DNA of 64,000 bases, from the NCBI RefSeq assembly GCF_900156345.1, contig NZ_FTPP01000001.1:1550001-1614000 (forward strand), in the 5' to 3' direction. The notes under the pieces were generated by a model that was not told where the DNA came from, made no database searches, and saw nothing but the letters and a program-made list of their open reading frames with translations. The stretch comes from Pontibacter indicus (lineage in GTDB: Bacteria > Bacteroidota > Bacteroidia > Cytophagales > Hymenobacteraceae). The position numbers were made by a program, and so were the translations under genes. This document shows positions 7,867 through 16,829 of this stretch, piece by piece; position 1 is the first letter of the stretch, and each line of letters opens with the position of its first letter.

Positions 7867-8498
7867 ACGTTTATTCCTTTTGCCTGTAATTTCAGAAAGA
7901 CCTCCCGGAGGTCGTTGATTGCCCGGAACACCCGGACCTTTACATTTGCCTCGGTGCAGTTGTGCAACTCTGCAATGTCTTTGTACTTCATGCCCTGCAG
8001 TTTGCTGAGCAGGAGCAGCTCCTTTTTGTCGTGGCTCAGCCGGTCGAGGGCACTTTCCATCAGTAGCAGGTACTCTTCTTTCTGCTTCGCCTCACCCGGC
8101 ACCGTCAGATCCGCCAGCACCTCCTGCTTTTCGTCGATGTCCGTCCGGATGCCGGCTCTCTTTGTTTTTTTGATGTGGTCGGCCAGCACGTTGCGGGCCA
8201 GGTGATAGAGCCAGGTGACAAACTTGCCATCGCCCCGAAAGGTATGGCGGTACCTGAGCACCCGCTCAAACACGTCCTGCACCAGGTCCTCGCTCAGCTC
8301 AGCGTTCTTGGTAAAGCGGAAATAGAACCCATACAGACTTCTGCCATACCGCTTAAAGAGCAGGCTGAGCTTGTCGAGGTCGCCAGACTTTACCTGGAGC
8401 ATCAAAGCATTGTCAGTCAGTATTTCCAAATGGGCAGCTTGTTTTGGTGTTCGTATATAGAAACTTCGGTTTATGGAAAAGTTACAGCCTTCCGGCAC
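7863..8498 (-). CDS. ECF-type RNA polymerase sigma factor
   Basis: The 211-residue product has sigma region 2 (LFKRYGRSLYGFYFRFTKNAELSEDLVQDVF..., with the FVTWLYHLARNVLADHIK segment) and region 4 helix-turn-helix (LSKLQGMKYKDIAELHNCTEANVKVRVFRAINDL). Region 3 is absent, as in ECF sigmas. Coding starts at the ATG at 8498, but an in-frame TTG before EILTDNALML would give a more typical ECF N-terminus, so the first 26 residues are uncertain. First gene of the operon with its anti-sigma partner, which overlaps by 4 bp, and two DUF4097 genes. Such operons are normally autoregulated; I did not find a convincing promoter. Confidence 0.9.
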   Translation of the reverse strand: MPEGCNFSINRSFYIRTPKQAAHLEILTDNALMLQVKSGDLDKLSLLFKRYGRSLYGFYFRFTKNAELSEDLVQDVFERVLRYRHTFRGDGKFVTWLYHLARNVLADHIKKTKRAGIRTDIDEKQEVLADLTVPGEAKQKEEYLLLMESALDRLSHDKKELLLLSKLQGMKYKDIAELHNCTEANVKVRVFRAINDLREVFLKLQAKGINV

Positions 8499-8539
8499 TT
8501 ATTTTTTGGGAAGGAATGGGAGAAAGCAGGATGCCTGAA

Positions 8540-8567
8540 AAAATAAGTGGGGCACAAAGCGCCCCAC
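8540..8567 (-). terminator. Terminator after the TonB-type receptor
   Basis: On the minus strand a 7-bp GC-rich stem (GTGGGGC / GCCCCAC at 8567-8561 and 8553-8547) with a 7-nt loop precedes a T-rich run. It lies just past the receptor stop at 8599 and upstream of the sigma operon. Confidence 0.75.
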
Positions 8568-8598
8568 CATAATTCCCAGTAAAACAAACAGTAGTTTC

Positions 8599-11049
8599 TT
8601 AGTTTCCGGTGCGGTTCAGCTCTTCCAGGGTGCTGCGTTTGCGCTCTTCGGGCTTATCGCCCTTGCTGAACTTGTAGCGCAGCGTAAACCCGACATTGCG
8701 CTGCCGGAAGTACTGGTCCCAATCGCTCACATTACCTTCGCCCACGTTGGCCGCAATAATCAGGTGCTGTGTCTTAAAGATGTCGTTGGCATTTAGGGTC
8801 AGGTCCAGTTTATCGTCCAGGAAGCTTTTCTTCAGGCCCAGGTTCACCCACCAGCGCGGATCTATCTCGTAGAGGGCGTACACGGCACGGCTCTGGTAGG
8901 TGCCGTTTACCTCCAGCTTAAATTTGAGCGGCAGTAGGAGGTTGTGGTTGGACTGCAGCATGTAGAACACCTGGTCGGTAAGCACCGGCTGCTGATTGAC
9001 CACTGTGTTGTACTCGTTGTAAGAAACGAGCAGCGTGTTGTTGGAGTCCCAGTTCTTCATGAACCTCACCGGTACGATCGCCGTGGCGCTCAGGCTTTGT
9101 GATTTGTCCACGTTGCCGATGGAATAAATGGTGGTGGACGTCTCCGGTATAATGGCCGGTATTTCAGCGATCACATCTTCGTTGCGCTGGTAGTTGAGCG
9201 CCAGGCTATACTGCTTTTTGAAGGTATGCGTCACACCGATCACGTGCGTGTACTGTGGCCGCAAGTAGGGGTTGCCCTGCCAGTAGGTATAGGGGTCGCG
9301 GTAGGCCAGGAATGGGTTGAGCATGCCGTAGTTGGGGCGCTGCAGGCGGCGGCTGTAACTGTAGTTGATGTCGTAGTCCTTGCTCACCGTCTGCTTCAGG
9401 AACAGGCTCGGGAACAGGTCCAGGTAATTGCGCTTGGTCACCTGCCCGGTCGTCAGCGACTCGCCCCGTGACTTTGTCCGCTCCGCGCGCAGACCGGCCT
9501 GCAGACTGAATTTCTCGCTCAATTTGCTGCTCCAGTTGGCGTAGGCGGCGTAGATGTCCTCGTCATAAACAAAGTGGTTGGTCCGGCTCAGGTCCAGCAC
9601 CGGCACCTCGCTGTTGTTAAAGTAAAAGCGGGAATCGTTGTCTGACTCTACGCGGCTGGCCTTTGCCCCTAGTTCCAGCTTACGGCCGCGGGAGAACATC
9701 TTGGTGAAGTCTGCTTTGGCGGAGTAGATGTTGAATTCGTTCGGGGTACTGGTATAGAGAAAGTCCTGGATGATGGGCTGGTCGACATTGAGGGAGTCAT
9801 AATAGTTGTAGAAGTTCGCCTCCCCCCTGTTGGTGATCCGCACAAAGTCCAGGTCAGCGGTAAGTTGGGTACCCAGCGTGTCGAACTTGCCCAAGTAGTG
9901 GAGGTTGGCGTTTCTGTTCGTGAAGGTGTTGGTGTTGAAGTTGTCGGCATCCACAAACAGATTGGGTTGGTTGGGGGCATTGCCAATGAAGGTCTCCGTC
10001 AGAAAGTCGCCTTCCAGGTCGTTGGTGAGGTAATAGCCCATGATACCGATGCTGTGCTTGTCGTTGAAGCTATAGTCCGTGCCCAGGCGAACGGACGGCG
10101 GCCCCTGCACTTCAAAATTGCCGTCGGCTACCTGGTCGAAATAAGTCGTGCGCTGCTCGCCCCGGAACACCCGGTTAAAGGTGGCATCGCGCCCTCCGGC
10201 CCGGCGCACCAGGTCCACCATGAGGAAAGAGTTCCAGGGACCGCGCTTGTGGTTGACCGTGCCGCCGGTGCTATACCCGTACTGCTTGAAATTATAGTTG
10301 CCGCTGGCGTATACGCTTCCGTTCATGCCCTGCTGCGTGTTCTTTTTCAGGTTGATGTTCAGAATGCCCGAAGAACCTTCCGCGTCGTACTTGGCCGATG
10401 GGTTGGTGATGATCTCGATGTTGCGGATGTTTTCGGCCGACATACCTTCGAGCAGGGAGCGCAGGTCGCGGGCTGAGAGGTAGGTCAGTTTCCCGTCCAG
10501 CATGATGGTTACCCCGGCCCGGCCGTTGAGCTGTATGTTGCCCTCCTGATCAATGAATACGCCCGGCGAAGTGGCCAGCACATCATAAGCCGTACGGCCT
10601 GCCGCCAGCGCTGTGCCTTCTATGCTCACCACCATGCGGTCTGCCTCCTGGGTGATGGTGGGACGGAGCGTCTCCACCTTCACTTCCTTTAGTTGCGTAG
10701 CGGCCGGTGTCAGTTTGATGTTGCCCACGCTTGCCTCCGGTTTTGCAGCGCTTACCCCGACTGAGCTGATAAACTTTTTCTGATAGCCCAGGAAACTGAT
10801 GGCCAGCTGATAGTTGCCGGGCGCCACACCTGCAAAGGCAAAGCGGCCATTGGTGTCGGTGAGCGCACTCTGCAAGGCCTGGGTATTGCCTGACCGGAGC
10901 AGTGCGACTGTGGCATACTCAACTGGCTTTCCTGTGAGGGAGTCGGTCAGTGTGCCGGAGATCGCACCTGCTTCCTGCGCCCGTGCGGCACCAGAAACGG
11001 ACAGGAAAAGGCATAGCATTCCCATCAAAAAAAGTACACTTTTTTTCAT
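8599..11049 (-). CDS. TonB-dependent outer-membrane beta-barrel receptor (OMP_b-brl_3 type)
   Basis: From the ATG at 11049 the protein has 816 residues with a clear signal peptide (MKKSVLFLMGMLCLFLS, cut after ARAQ). Then come a carboxypeptidase-regulatory/CNA-type beta-sandwich (ISGTLTDSLTGKPVEYATVALL), a TonB plug region (AYDVLATSPGVFIDQEGNIQLNGRAGVTIMLDGK; IRNIEIITNPSAKYDAEGSSGILNI) and an approximately 550-residue outer-membrane barrel ending in aromatic-rich strands (VGFTLRYKFSKG). Such proteins without a SusD partner are numerous in Bacteroidota and usually take up peptides, siderophores or similar ligands; the substrate cannot be told. An upstream in-frame start at 11112 would spoil the signal peptide, so 11049 is preferred. 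It precedes the ECF sigma operon on the same strand but is separated by a terminator. Confidence 0.9.
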   Translation of the reverse strand: MKKSVLFLMGMLCLFLSVSGAARAQEAGAISGTLTDSLTGKPVEYATVALLRSGNTQALQSALTDTNGRFAFAGVAPGNYQLAISFLGYQKKFISSVGVSAAKPEASVGNIKLTPAATQLKEVKVETLRPTITQEADRMVVSIEGTALAAGRTAYDVLATSPGVFIDQEGNIQLNGRAGVTIMLDGKLTYLSARDLRSLLEGMSAENIRNIEIITNPSAKYDAEGSSGILNINLKKNTQQGMNGSVYASGNYNFKQYGYSTGGTVNHKRGPWNSFLMVDLVRRAGGRDATFNRVFRGEQRTTYFDQVADGNFEVQGPPSVRLGTDYSFNDKHSIGIMGYYLTNDLEGDFLTETFIGNAPNQPNLFVDADNFNTNTFTNRNANLHYLGKFDTLGTQLTADLDFVRITNRGEANFYNYYDSLNVDQPIIQDFLYTSTPNEFNIYSAKADFTKMFSRGRKLELGAKASRVESDNDSRFYFNNSEVPVLDLSRTNHFVYDEDIYAAYANWSSKLSEKFSLQAGLRAERTKSRGESLTTGQVTKRNYLDLFPSLFLKQTVSKDYDINYSYSRRLQRPNYGMLNPFLAYRDPYTYWQGNPYLRPQYTHVIGVTHTFKKQYSLALNYQRNEDVIAEIPAIIPETSTTIYSIGNVDKSQSLSATAIVPVRFMKNWDSNNTLLVSYNEYNTVVNQQPVLTDQVFYMLQSNHNLLLPLKFKLEVNGTYQSRAVYALYEIDPRWWVNLGLKKSFLDDKLDLTLNANDIFKTQHLIIAANVGEGNVSDWDQYFRQRNVGFTLRYKFSKGDKPEERKRSTLEELNRTGN

Positions 11050-11413
11050 AGTCTGTAGAATTATGATTTTATTTTTCCGCTTTTGTACTCGTGGGGTGTA
11101 AGCTAAAGACACACATTCCCATGCATAGTTGCATCCCTACCAAAAAAATCTGTCCTCTGGAAGCGCCTTCTTTTCAAGGAGACGACCGGATCGCCTAAAC
11201 CTTACAGGTTTTTCAAATTATTTTTCACCATCGCTGCCAAGGGCCGGGCAGCACCAAGTTGATGTATACAAAGGGTAACTTCAGTTTTGGAGAAGGTTAC
11301 AGCATTTGGTGCTCTTTTTTTCAGGCACCAGGATAAGGTATAGGGTGCACGTCAGCCTACTGCACATACCGCTGATGTGCCCGACAGAGGTGCACCCATG
11401 ATTCAGAGCCAAA
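11050..11413. other. Intergenic region between receptor and permease genes
   Basis: No gene seen in these 364 bp. It should hold the receptor promoter and the end of the permease transcript. The only structure I can support is an inverted pair GGGTGCAC (11343-11350) and GTGCACCC (11390-11397) and one GGTATA box at 11337. Confidence 0.4.
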
Positions 11414-13840
11414 TCAGTCGAAGCGTAGGTTCGCTACCGGATTGGCCATGGCTGCCTTCAGTGCCTGGTAACTGATGGTGACAAAGGCCAGCGCGGCGGC
11501 AAACAAACCCGCGAACAGAAACACCCACGCTGGCATCTCGATCCGGTAGGCGAAGTCCTCCAGCCAGGTCTGCATGGCATACCAGGCCAGCGGGAAGGCG
11601 AGCAGCGCCGCCAACACAACCAGCAGCAGAAATTCCTTGGAAAGCAGCATCACGATATCGGAGTTTTCGGCACCCATCACCTTGCGTATACCTATCTCCT
11701 TTTTGCGGCGCTCGGCAGCATAGGCAGCCAGACCGAGCAGCCCCAGGCAAGCTACAAAAATGGCCATACCTGTAAAGATCCAGAGCAGGGTTTTGAGCTT
11801 GTCTTCGGCCTTATACATCTTCTCGAAGTTGTCGTCCATAAAGATGTACTCGATCGGGTAGTCGGGTGCAAATTTATTCCACACCTTCTCCACCTGTTCT
11901 ATCGTGCCGGCAATGTTCTGGGGATCTACTTTCACGGCTACTTTCCAGTTGGCCCCCGGAAAGATCTGCAGTACGGTCGGATCCACCTTGTCGTAGAGGC
12001 TCTTGAAGTGGAAGTCCTTTACCACGCCAATGATCTTTCCTTCCTTCAGAGTATCCTTGTCAGTGTCGTTCCATACATTCCAGCGCAGCGTCTGTCCCAG
12101 CGCCTTTTCAGGTGTGCCGTAGCCCAGCTCCCGCACCGCCGTTTCATTGATCATGAATGCGTGATCAGCATCGGTCTTATACGCCTTCGAGAAAGGCCTT
12201 CCGGCCAGCACCTTCACATCCAGTGTGTTGATGTAGTCATAGTCTACCATCAGATGCGTGACACCATGGTGTACCTGCTCTCCGTCTCTGGGCACAATGA
12301 TCCCATCGCCGGCCGTGGCATCGCCCGGAAAGCCGTAGCCAATGGAGACATTCCGGATGCCGGGCACCTGTCGCAGCTCGTTCTTAAACGTTTCGTAGTT
12401 GTTGAACATCCCCTCACCCCGCATCTGGAAGAACATGATCTGGTCCCTGTCAAAGCCCAGGTCTTTGTTGTGCAGGTAGGACACCTGGCGGTAAACAACA
12501 AAGGCGCAGATGATGAGGAAGATAGAGAGGGCAAACTGTACCACGATCAGCCCGTGTCGCAACCACTGGATGCGGCCTACCTTGCTGTCGACCACCACGG
12601 CGCTCTTCAGCACCTTTACTGGCTGAAAACCTGAGAGCACCAGCGCCGGATAGAACCCTGCCAGCAGGCCGACCACCAGTGTCAGCCCCAGCAGGAGCAG
12701 GAGCAAACCCGGGTTTGTAAAGAAATTGAAGCTCATCTCCTTGCCTGTAAAGGCATTGAGCGAAGGCAGCAGCAGGGAAGCGAGCGCAGCAGAGAAGATC
12801 ACACTGATGAGGGTGAGCAGCAGCGTCTCGCCCAGGAACTGCAGCACGAGCTGCCCCCGGCTGGCCCCTACGGATTTACGCACGCCTACCTCCCTGGCCC
12901 GCTGCATCGACTTGGCCGTGGCCAGGTTCACGAAGTTGAAACAGGCAATCAGCAGGATGAATACAGCAATAATGCTTAGCGCCCGCACGTAGGTGATATT
13001 ACCACGAATGGCCTGGTCGTGCTTGAAGCTCGCTGAGTGCAGGTATACCTCATCGAGTGGCTGCAGCACTGGTTTATAATCGTAAGGCTCATTGTTGTCC
13101 GGATTACGCTGCTTTGCCACAACCTCCCTGAAATTCGCCTGCAGGAACTGCGGGTTGGCCCCTTCCTTCAACTTAACATAGGTATAAAACTGTTGCCAGT
13201 TCCAGCTCTTCATGCGCTCGGCCGGAAGTTCGGCTGCCTCCAGTGCGTGTATGAAGTTGACAGGCAGATGGAAGCGCTCCTTGGTACTGAACACCCCCCG
13301 CACAATGTAAGGCAGGTGGTTCACCGCTACCTGCTTGCCCACAGGGTTGGCGTCACCAAACACCCGCTGCGAAAATTCATCTGAAATCACGATAGAAGAA
13401 GCATCTTCCAGGGCTTTTTCAGGGGAGCCATAGATAAACGGCAGCTGGAAAATCTCGAAAAAGCCGGGGTCGGCAAAGAAGCGGCCGGACTCGTAGATCC
13501 GCTTGTCTCCGGCCTCTACCAGGTTGTTGGCATCGAACTGCACCATCAGAATGCGCACCGTCTGCTCCACCTCCGGGAAATCCTGCTCCAGGGTAGTGGC
13601 AAACATAGGTGGTACCGGAGCCACCATCTCGCCAGCCTCTTTGGCCGACTTATCGCTATACACCCGGTATACCTGCTCCCCTTCCGGCAGGAACTTATCG
13701 TACTGCAACTCGTCGTGCACGAACAGGCCAATGAGCAAACAGGCCGTGATACCGAGGGCCAGGCCGGCAATGTTGATGAAGGAAAAGCCCTTGTGCCTTA
13801 ATAAATTCCGGTAGGCGGTTTTAAAGTAGTTTCTGAACAT
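11414..13840 (-). CDS. ABC transporter permease, MacB/FtsX-like
   Basis: The 808-residue protein has two MacB periplasmic-core/FtsX halves. Residue 1 onward reads MFRNYFKTAYRNLLRHKGFSF, the usual start of this Bacteroidota family; an ATG three codons earlier is possible. Membrane helices are seen near 20-40, 280-305, 335-365, 375-400, 425-445 and in three C-terminal helices (about 690-800), with large extracytoplasmic domains after the first and fifth. The conserved ARAREVGVRKSVGASRGQLV-like coupling segments (KSMQRAREVGVRKSVGA; ERRKKEIGIRKVMGA) precede the helices in both halves. Family members export peptides, lipids or drugs, or act as stress-sensing permeases, with a separate ATPase; none is adjacent. 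A candidate sigma-54 promoter lies upstream, facing the divergent NtrC-type gene. Confidence 0.9.
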   Translation of the reverse strand: MFRNYFKTAYRNLLRHKGFSFINIAGLALGITACLLIGLFVHDELQYDKFLPEGEQVYRVYSDKSAKEAGEMVAPVPPMFATTLEQDFPEVEQTVRILMVQFDANNLVEAGDKRIYESGRFFADPGFFEIFQLPFIYGSPEKALEDASSIVISDEFSQRVFGDANPVGKQVAVNHLPYIVRGVFSTKERFHLPVNFIHALEAAELPAERMKSWNWQQFYTYVKLKEGANPQFLQANFREVVAKQRNPDNNEPYDYKPVLQPLDEVYLHSASFKHDQAIRGNITYVRALSIIAVFILLIACFNFVNLATAKSMQRAREVGVRKSVGASRGQLVLQFLGETLLLTLISVIFSAALASLLLPSLNAFTGKEMSFNFFTNPGLLLLLLGLTLVVGLLAGFYPALVLSGFQPVKVLKSAVVVDSKVGRIQWLRHGLIVVQFALSIFLIICAFVVYRQVSYLHNKDLGFDRDQIMFFQMRGEGMFNNYETFKNELRQVPGIRNVSIGYGFPGDATAGDGIIVPRDGEQVHHGVTHLMVDYDYINTLDVKVLAGRPFSKAYKTDADHAFMINETAVRELGYGTPEKALGQTLRWNVWNDTDKDTLKEGKIIGVVKDFHFKSLYDKVDPTVLQIFPGANWKVAVKVDPQNIAGTIEQVEKVWNKFAPDYPIEYIFMDDNFEKMYKAEDKLKTLLWIFTGMAIFVACLGLLGLAAYAAERRKKEIGIRKVMGAENSDIVMLLSKEFLLLVVLAALLAFPLAWYAMQTWLEDFAYRIEMPAWVFLFAGLFAAALAFVTISYQALKAAMANPVANLRFD

Positions 13841-13950
13841 ACAGTGCATGAGTTAATTAGCGGATCATAGGCAGAGCGTGTGCCACAATCATAATTTATT
13901 GAACATCAATTATTTATGTCACATACCAGTATTCAATCCGTACATTTCCG

Positions 13951-13966
13951 TGCAACAGGTGTGCGA
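13951..13966 (-). promoter_or_regulatory. Candidate sigma-54 promoter of the permease gene
   Basis: The minus strand reads TCGCAC-ACCTG-TTGCA. This matches the -24/-12 consensus TGGCAC-N5-TTGCA at all but one position with exact spacing. It sits about 105 bp upstream of the permease start and is divergent from the gene for an NtrC-type activator. Confidence 0.6.
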
Positions 13967-14072
13967 ATTCGCCCGCCCTCGTTTCGGGAGATGCCTGTTT
14001 CAGCTTCGTAATCAACCAGTTGTATTAATGGCATAATTATAGTTAATTTATCTACAATTATGATTTGTGCTT

Positions 14073-15431
14073 ATGCTGCTAAAAAAGGCCTCCATACTGG
14101 TCGTTGATGACGATGCCGATGTACTCACGGCAGTCCGCTTGTTGCTTCGCCCGCATGTTGGGGAGATCGTGACGGAAAAGAACCCGGAGCAGCTTCCTGC
14201 GCTGCTCAAACAACAGGCTTTTGACGTTCTCCTGCTGGACATGAATTTCAAGAGCGCCATTCATACCGGCAATGAGGGCCTCTACTGGCTACAGAAAGTG
14301 AAGGAGCTCCGCCCCGAGATTGCGGTGATCATGATCACGGCCTATGGAGACATCGACCTGGCCATACGCTCCCTGAAAGATGGCGCCTTTGACTTTGTAG
14401 TCAAACCTTGGCACAACGAGAAGCTGCTGAGCACCATTAACAGTGCCGTCAGTCAGAAAGCGGGTGGCAGCAAAGCACCAGCTGCTACAGCAGGAATTCC
14501 CTCTCCCGGCACAACGTTTTTGGGCGAGTCGGATGTGATGCAGGACATTAAACTCAAGATCCGGAAGATAGCCCCCACCGATGCCAACATCCTGATACTG
14601 GGTGAGAACGGCACCGGCAAGGAACTGGTAGCCAAAGCCATCCATGAGCAGTCGCTGCGGGCGGCCAAGCCTTTCGTGAAGGTGGACGTGGGTGCGCTCA
14701 CCGACTCTCTCTTCGAAAGCGAGCTGTTCGGGCACAAGAAAGGGGCCTTTACCGATGCGCGCGAGGACCGCGCCGGGCGCTTTGAAGCAGCGCAGGGCGG
14801 TACGATCTTTCTGGATGAGATCGGCAACATTTCGCTCCACCAGCAGTCGAAGCTGCTGAGCGTGCTGCAAAACCGTCAGGTGATCCGCGTCGGGGCCAAC
14901 GAGCCGGTGGATATTGACGTGCGCCTGCTCTGCGCCACCAACGTGCCGCTGAGCGAACTGGCCAACGAAGCGCGCTTCCGGAAGGACCTGATCTACCGCA
15001 TCAATACCGTGGAGATTCTCATACCGCCGCTGCGCAAAAGGGGCCAGGACATTGTGCTGCTTGCCAGACATTTTGCCCAGGTATATGCCCACAAATACAT
15101 GAAGCCGGTGCCCGAGCTCAGCAAGTCCGCCCAGGACAAATTGCTGCACTACCTCTTTCCGGGCAATGTGCGGGAACTGCAGTACGCCATCGAGCGGGCC
15201 GTGATCATGGCCGACGGGGCATTGCTCGACGCTGCTGACATTCTCTTCTCCCCCATCGAGGCGGCGCCGGCAGGCGAAGAGCTGGAGCGCGGCACCAACC
15301 TGGAGGAGCTCGAGAAGCTGACCATCAACAAAGTGCTGCAACTGCACCAAGGCAACCTGACCCGAACCGCCAAAGAGCTCGGCATCACCCGAACGGCCCT
15401 TTACCGACGCATGAACAAGTATGGGCTTTAA
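14073..15431 (+). CDS. Sigma-54-dependent response regulator, NtrC family
   Basis: A 452-residue regulator with three domains. The receiver (1-120) has the acidic pocket DDD at 12-14 and phospho-acceptor Asp56 (LLLDMNF). The AAA+ domain (about 145-380) has Walker A GENGTGKE, the sigma-54 contact loop GAFTDA and Walker B GTIFLDEIG. The Fis-type helix-turn-helix at the C-terminus reads GNLTRTAKELGITRTALYRRM. The ATG at 14073 starts two codons from the receiver strand; an earlier GTG at 14067 is less likely. It overlaps its kinase gene by 11 bp and is divergent from the FtsX-like permease, whose promoter looks sigma-54-dependent and is the obvious target. Confidence 0.92.
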   Translation: MLLKKASILVVDDDADVLTAVRLLLRPHVGEIVTEKNPEQLPALLKQQAFDVLLLDMNFKSAIHTGNEGLYWLQKVKELRPEIAVIMITAYGDIDLAIRSLKDGAFDFVVKPWHNEKLLSTINSAVSQKAGGSKAPAATAGIPSPGTTFLGESDVMQDIKLKIRKIAPTDANILILGENGTGKELVAKAIHEQSLRAAKPFVKVDVGALTDSLFESELFGHKKGAFTDAREDRAGRFEAAQGGTIFLDEIGNISLHQQSKLLSVLQNRQVIRVGANEPVDIDVRLLCATNVPLSELANEARFRKDLIYRINTVEILIPPLRKRGQDIVLLARHFAQVYAHKYMKPVPELSKSAQDKLLHYLFPGNVRELQYAIERAVIMADGALLDAADILFSPIEAAPAGEELERGTNLEELEKLTINKVLQLHQGNLTRTAKELGITRTALYRRMNKYGL

Positions 15432-16776
15432 AAACCTGGAATGGGCGCTGCTTGCGCGGGTGGCCCTGCTGCTCGTTACGCTGAGCATTCCGGCTTTCGT
15501 CGTCATGCAGGGCTGGCCGGAGGCGCTGGTGTTCTGGCTGCCGGTGTTCATGTTTCAGGTGGTGGACCTGCTCCGCTTCCTGCGCAAGACCCAGACCGAG
15601 TTCAACCAGTTCATCGAGTCGGTGCACTACCGCGACTTCTCCCGGCACTTCGACGAACAGCACGTCTATACCCAGCTGCAGCCGCTCCGCAGGGGCTTTA
15701 ACGAGATTAACTCCACTTTCAAAACCATCACGCTCGAAAAAGAGACCCAGTACCATAACCTGCAGAAAGTGATGGAACTGGTGGAAACCGGCATTCTGTC
15801 CTACAACGTGGAAAACGGCGAGGTGGTGCTCATGAACGAGTCGCTGCGGAAGCTGCTGCACGTGCCCTTCATGAAAACGATCCATTACCTGTCTAAGCGG
15901 GACAAGGAATTGTACGAGGCCATTCTTGCCCTGGAGCCTGGCCACACCCGCATCGCGACGGCGCATACCACCCATTTCGAGAAGCACACCACCAAAGTGC
16001 TGCTCTCGGCCACCGCGTTACAGAATGAAGGAATCCGGTATAAGCTGGTGGCCTTTCAGAACGTGAACGAAGCCCTGGACGAGACCGAGTCGCAGGCCTG
16101 GCAGAAGCTGCTCAACGTACTCACGCACGAGATCATGAACTCGGTTGCTCCTATTTCTTCTTTGGCCGACACCCTGAAAAACCGCCTGCAGGAAACCCAG
16201 CCCACAGGTATAACCTCCGAAGACCTGGAGGACCTGGAAATAGGTATAAGCACGATCAAGCAGCGAAGCGAGGGGCTGCTGCGCTTTGCCGAAACCTACC
16301 GCAACCTGAACCGGATCACGAAGCTGAACCTGGACACGGTGCATGTAAAAGACCTCTTCGCGAACCTGCAACGCCTGATGCTGCCCACCCTGGCGCAAAA
16401 GTGTATAAAGTTGGAACTCCACCTGGCTAGCCCCTACCTCACGCTGCATGCCGACGCTGCCCTGCTGGATCAGGTGCTCATCAACCTGCTGGTGAATGCC
16501 ATGGAAGCGGTGAAAACGGTGCCGGTTCCTCAGATCACACTGTCTGCCTATACCTCGCCAGATGACAAAACAGTGATCCGGGTTGAGGATAATGGCATCG
16601 GCATGACGCAGGAAGTGCAGGAGAAAATCTTTATCCCATTTTTCAGCACGCGGAAGCAGGGAAGCGGCATCGGGCTGAGCCTTTGTAAACAAATTGTGCT
16701 GCTACACCGGGGCACTATACAGGTACAGTCAGCGCCCGGAGAGGGCACTACTTTTATGCTGCGTTTCGGGCAATGA
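15421..16776 (+). CDS. Sensor histidine kinase, NtrB-like
   Basis: The 451-residue kinase has two N-terminal membrane helices close together (about 8-28 and 35-53) with almost no periplasmic loop, so it probably senses membrane or cytoplasmic signals. A PAS-like region (about 115-215) precedes the dimerisation/phospho-acceptor motif LTHEIMNS with His236, then the ATPase boxes LINLLVNAMEA (N), VEDNGIGM (G1), FFSTRKQGSGIGLSL (F/G2). The ATG overlaps the end of the regulator gene, so the two proteins are coupled. Phosphotransfer to Asp56 of the preceding regulator is expected. Confidence 0.92.
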   Translation: MGFKNLEWALLARVALLLVTLSIPAFVVMQGWPEALVFWLPVFMFQVVDLLRFLRKTQTEFNQFIESVHYRDFSRHFDEQHVYTQLQPLRRGFNEINSTFKTITLEKETQYHNLQKVMELVETGILSYNVENGEVVLMNESLRKLLHVPFMKTIHYLSKRDKELYEAILALEPGHTRIATAHTTHFEKHTTKVLLSATALQNEGIRYKLVAFQNVNEALDETESQAWQKLLNVLTHEIMNSVAPISSLADTLKNRLQETQPTGITSEDLEDLEIGISTIKQRSEGLLRFAETYRNLNRITKLNLDTVHVKDLFANLQRLMLPTLAQKCIKLELHLASPYLTLHADAALLDQVLINLLVNAMEAVKTVPVPQITLSAYTSPDDKTVIRVEDNGIGMTQEVQEKIFIPFFSTRKQGSGIGLSLCKQIVLLHRGTIQVQSAPGEGTTFMLRFGQ

Positions 16777-16829
16777 AATCCGAAAAGCCCCGTATAGAAA
16801 GCAGGAATAATAAGAATTAACCCTTACCC

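Noticed and set aside
14289-15551. 420-codon frame on the minus strand
   Set aside because: It is a shadow of the NtrC-type regulator gene, whose domains and motifs are certain.
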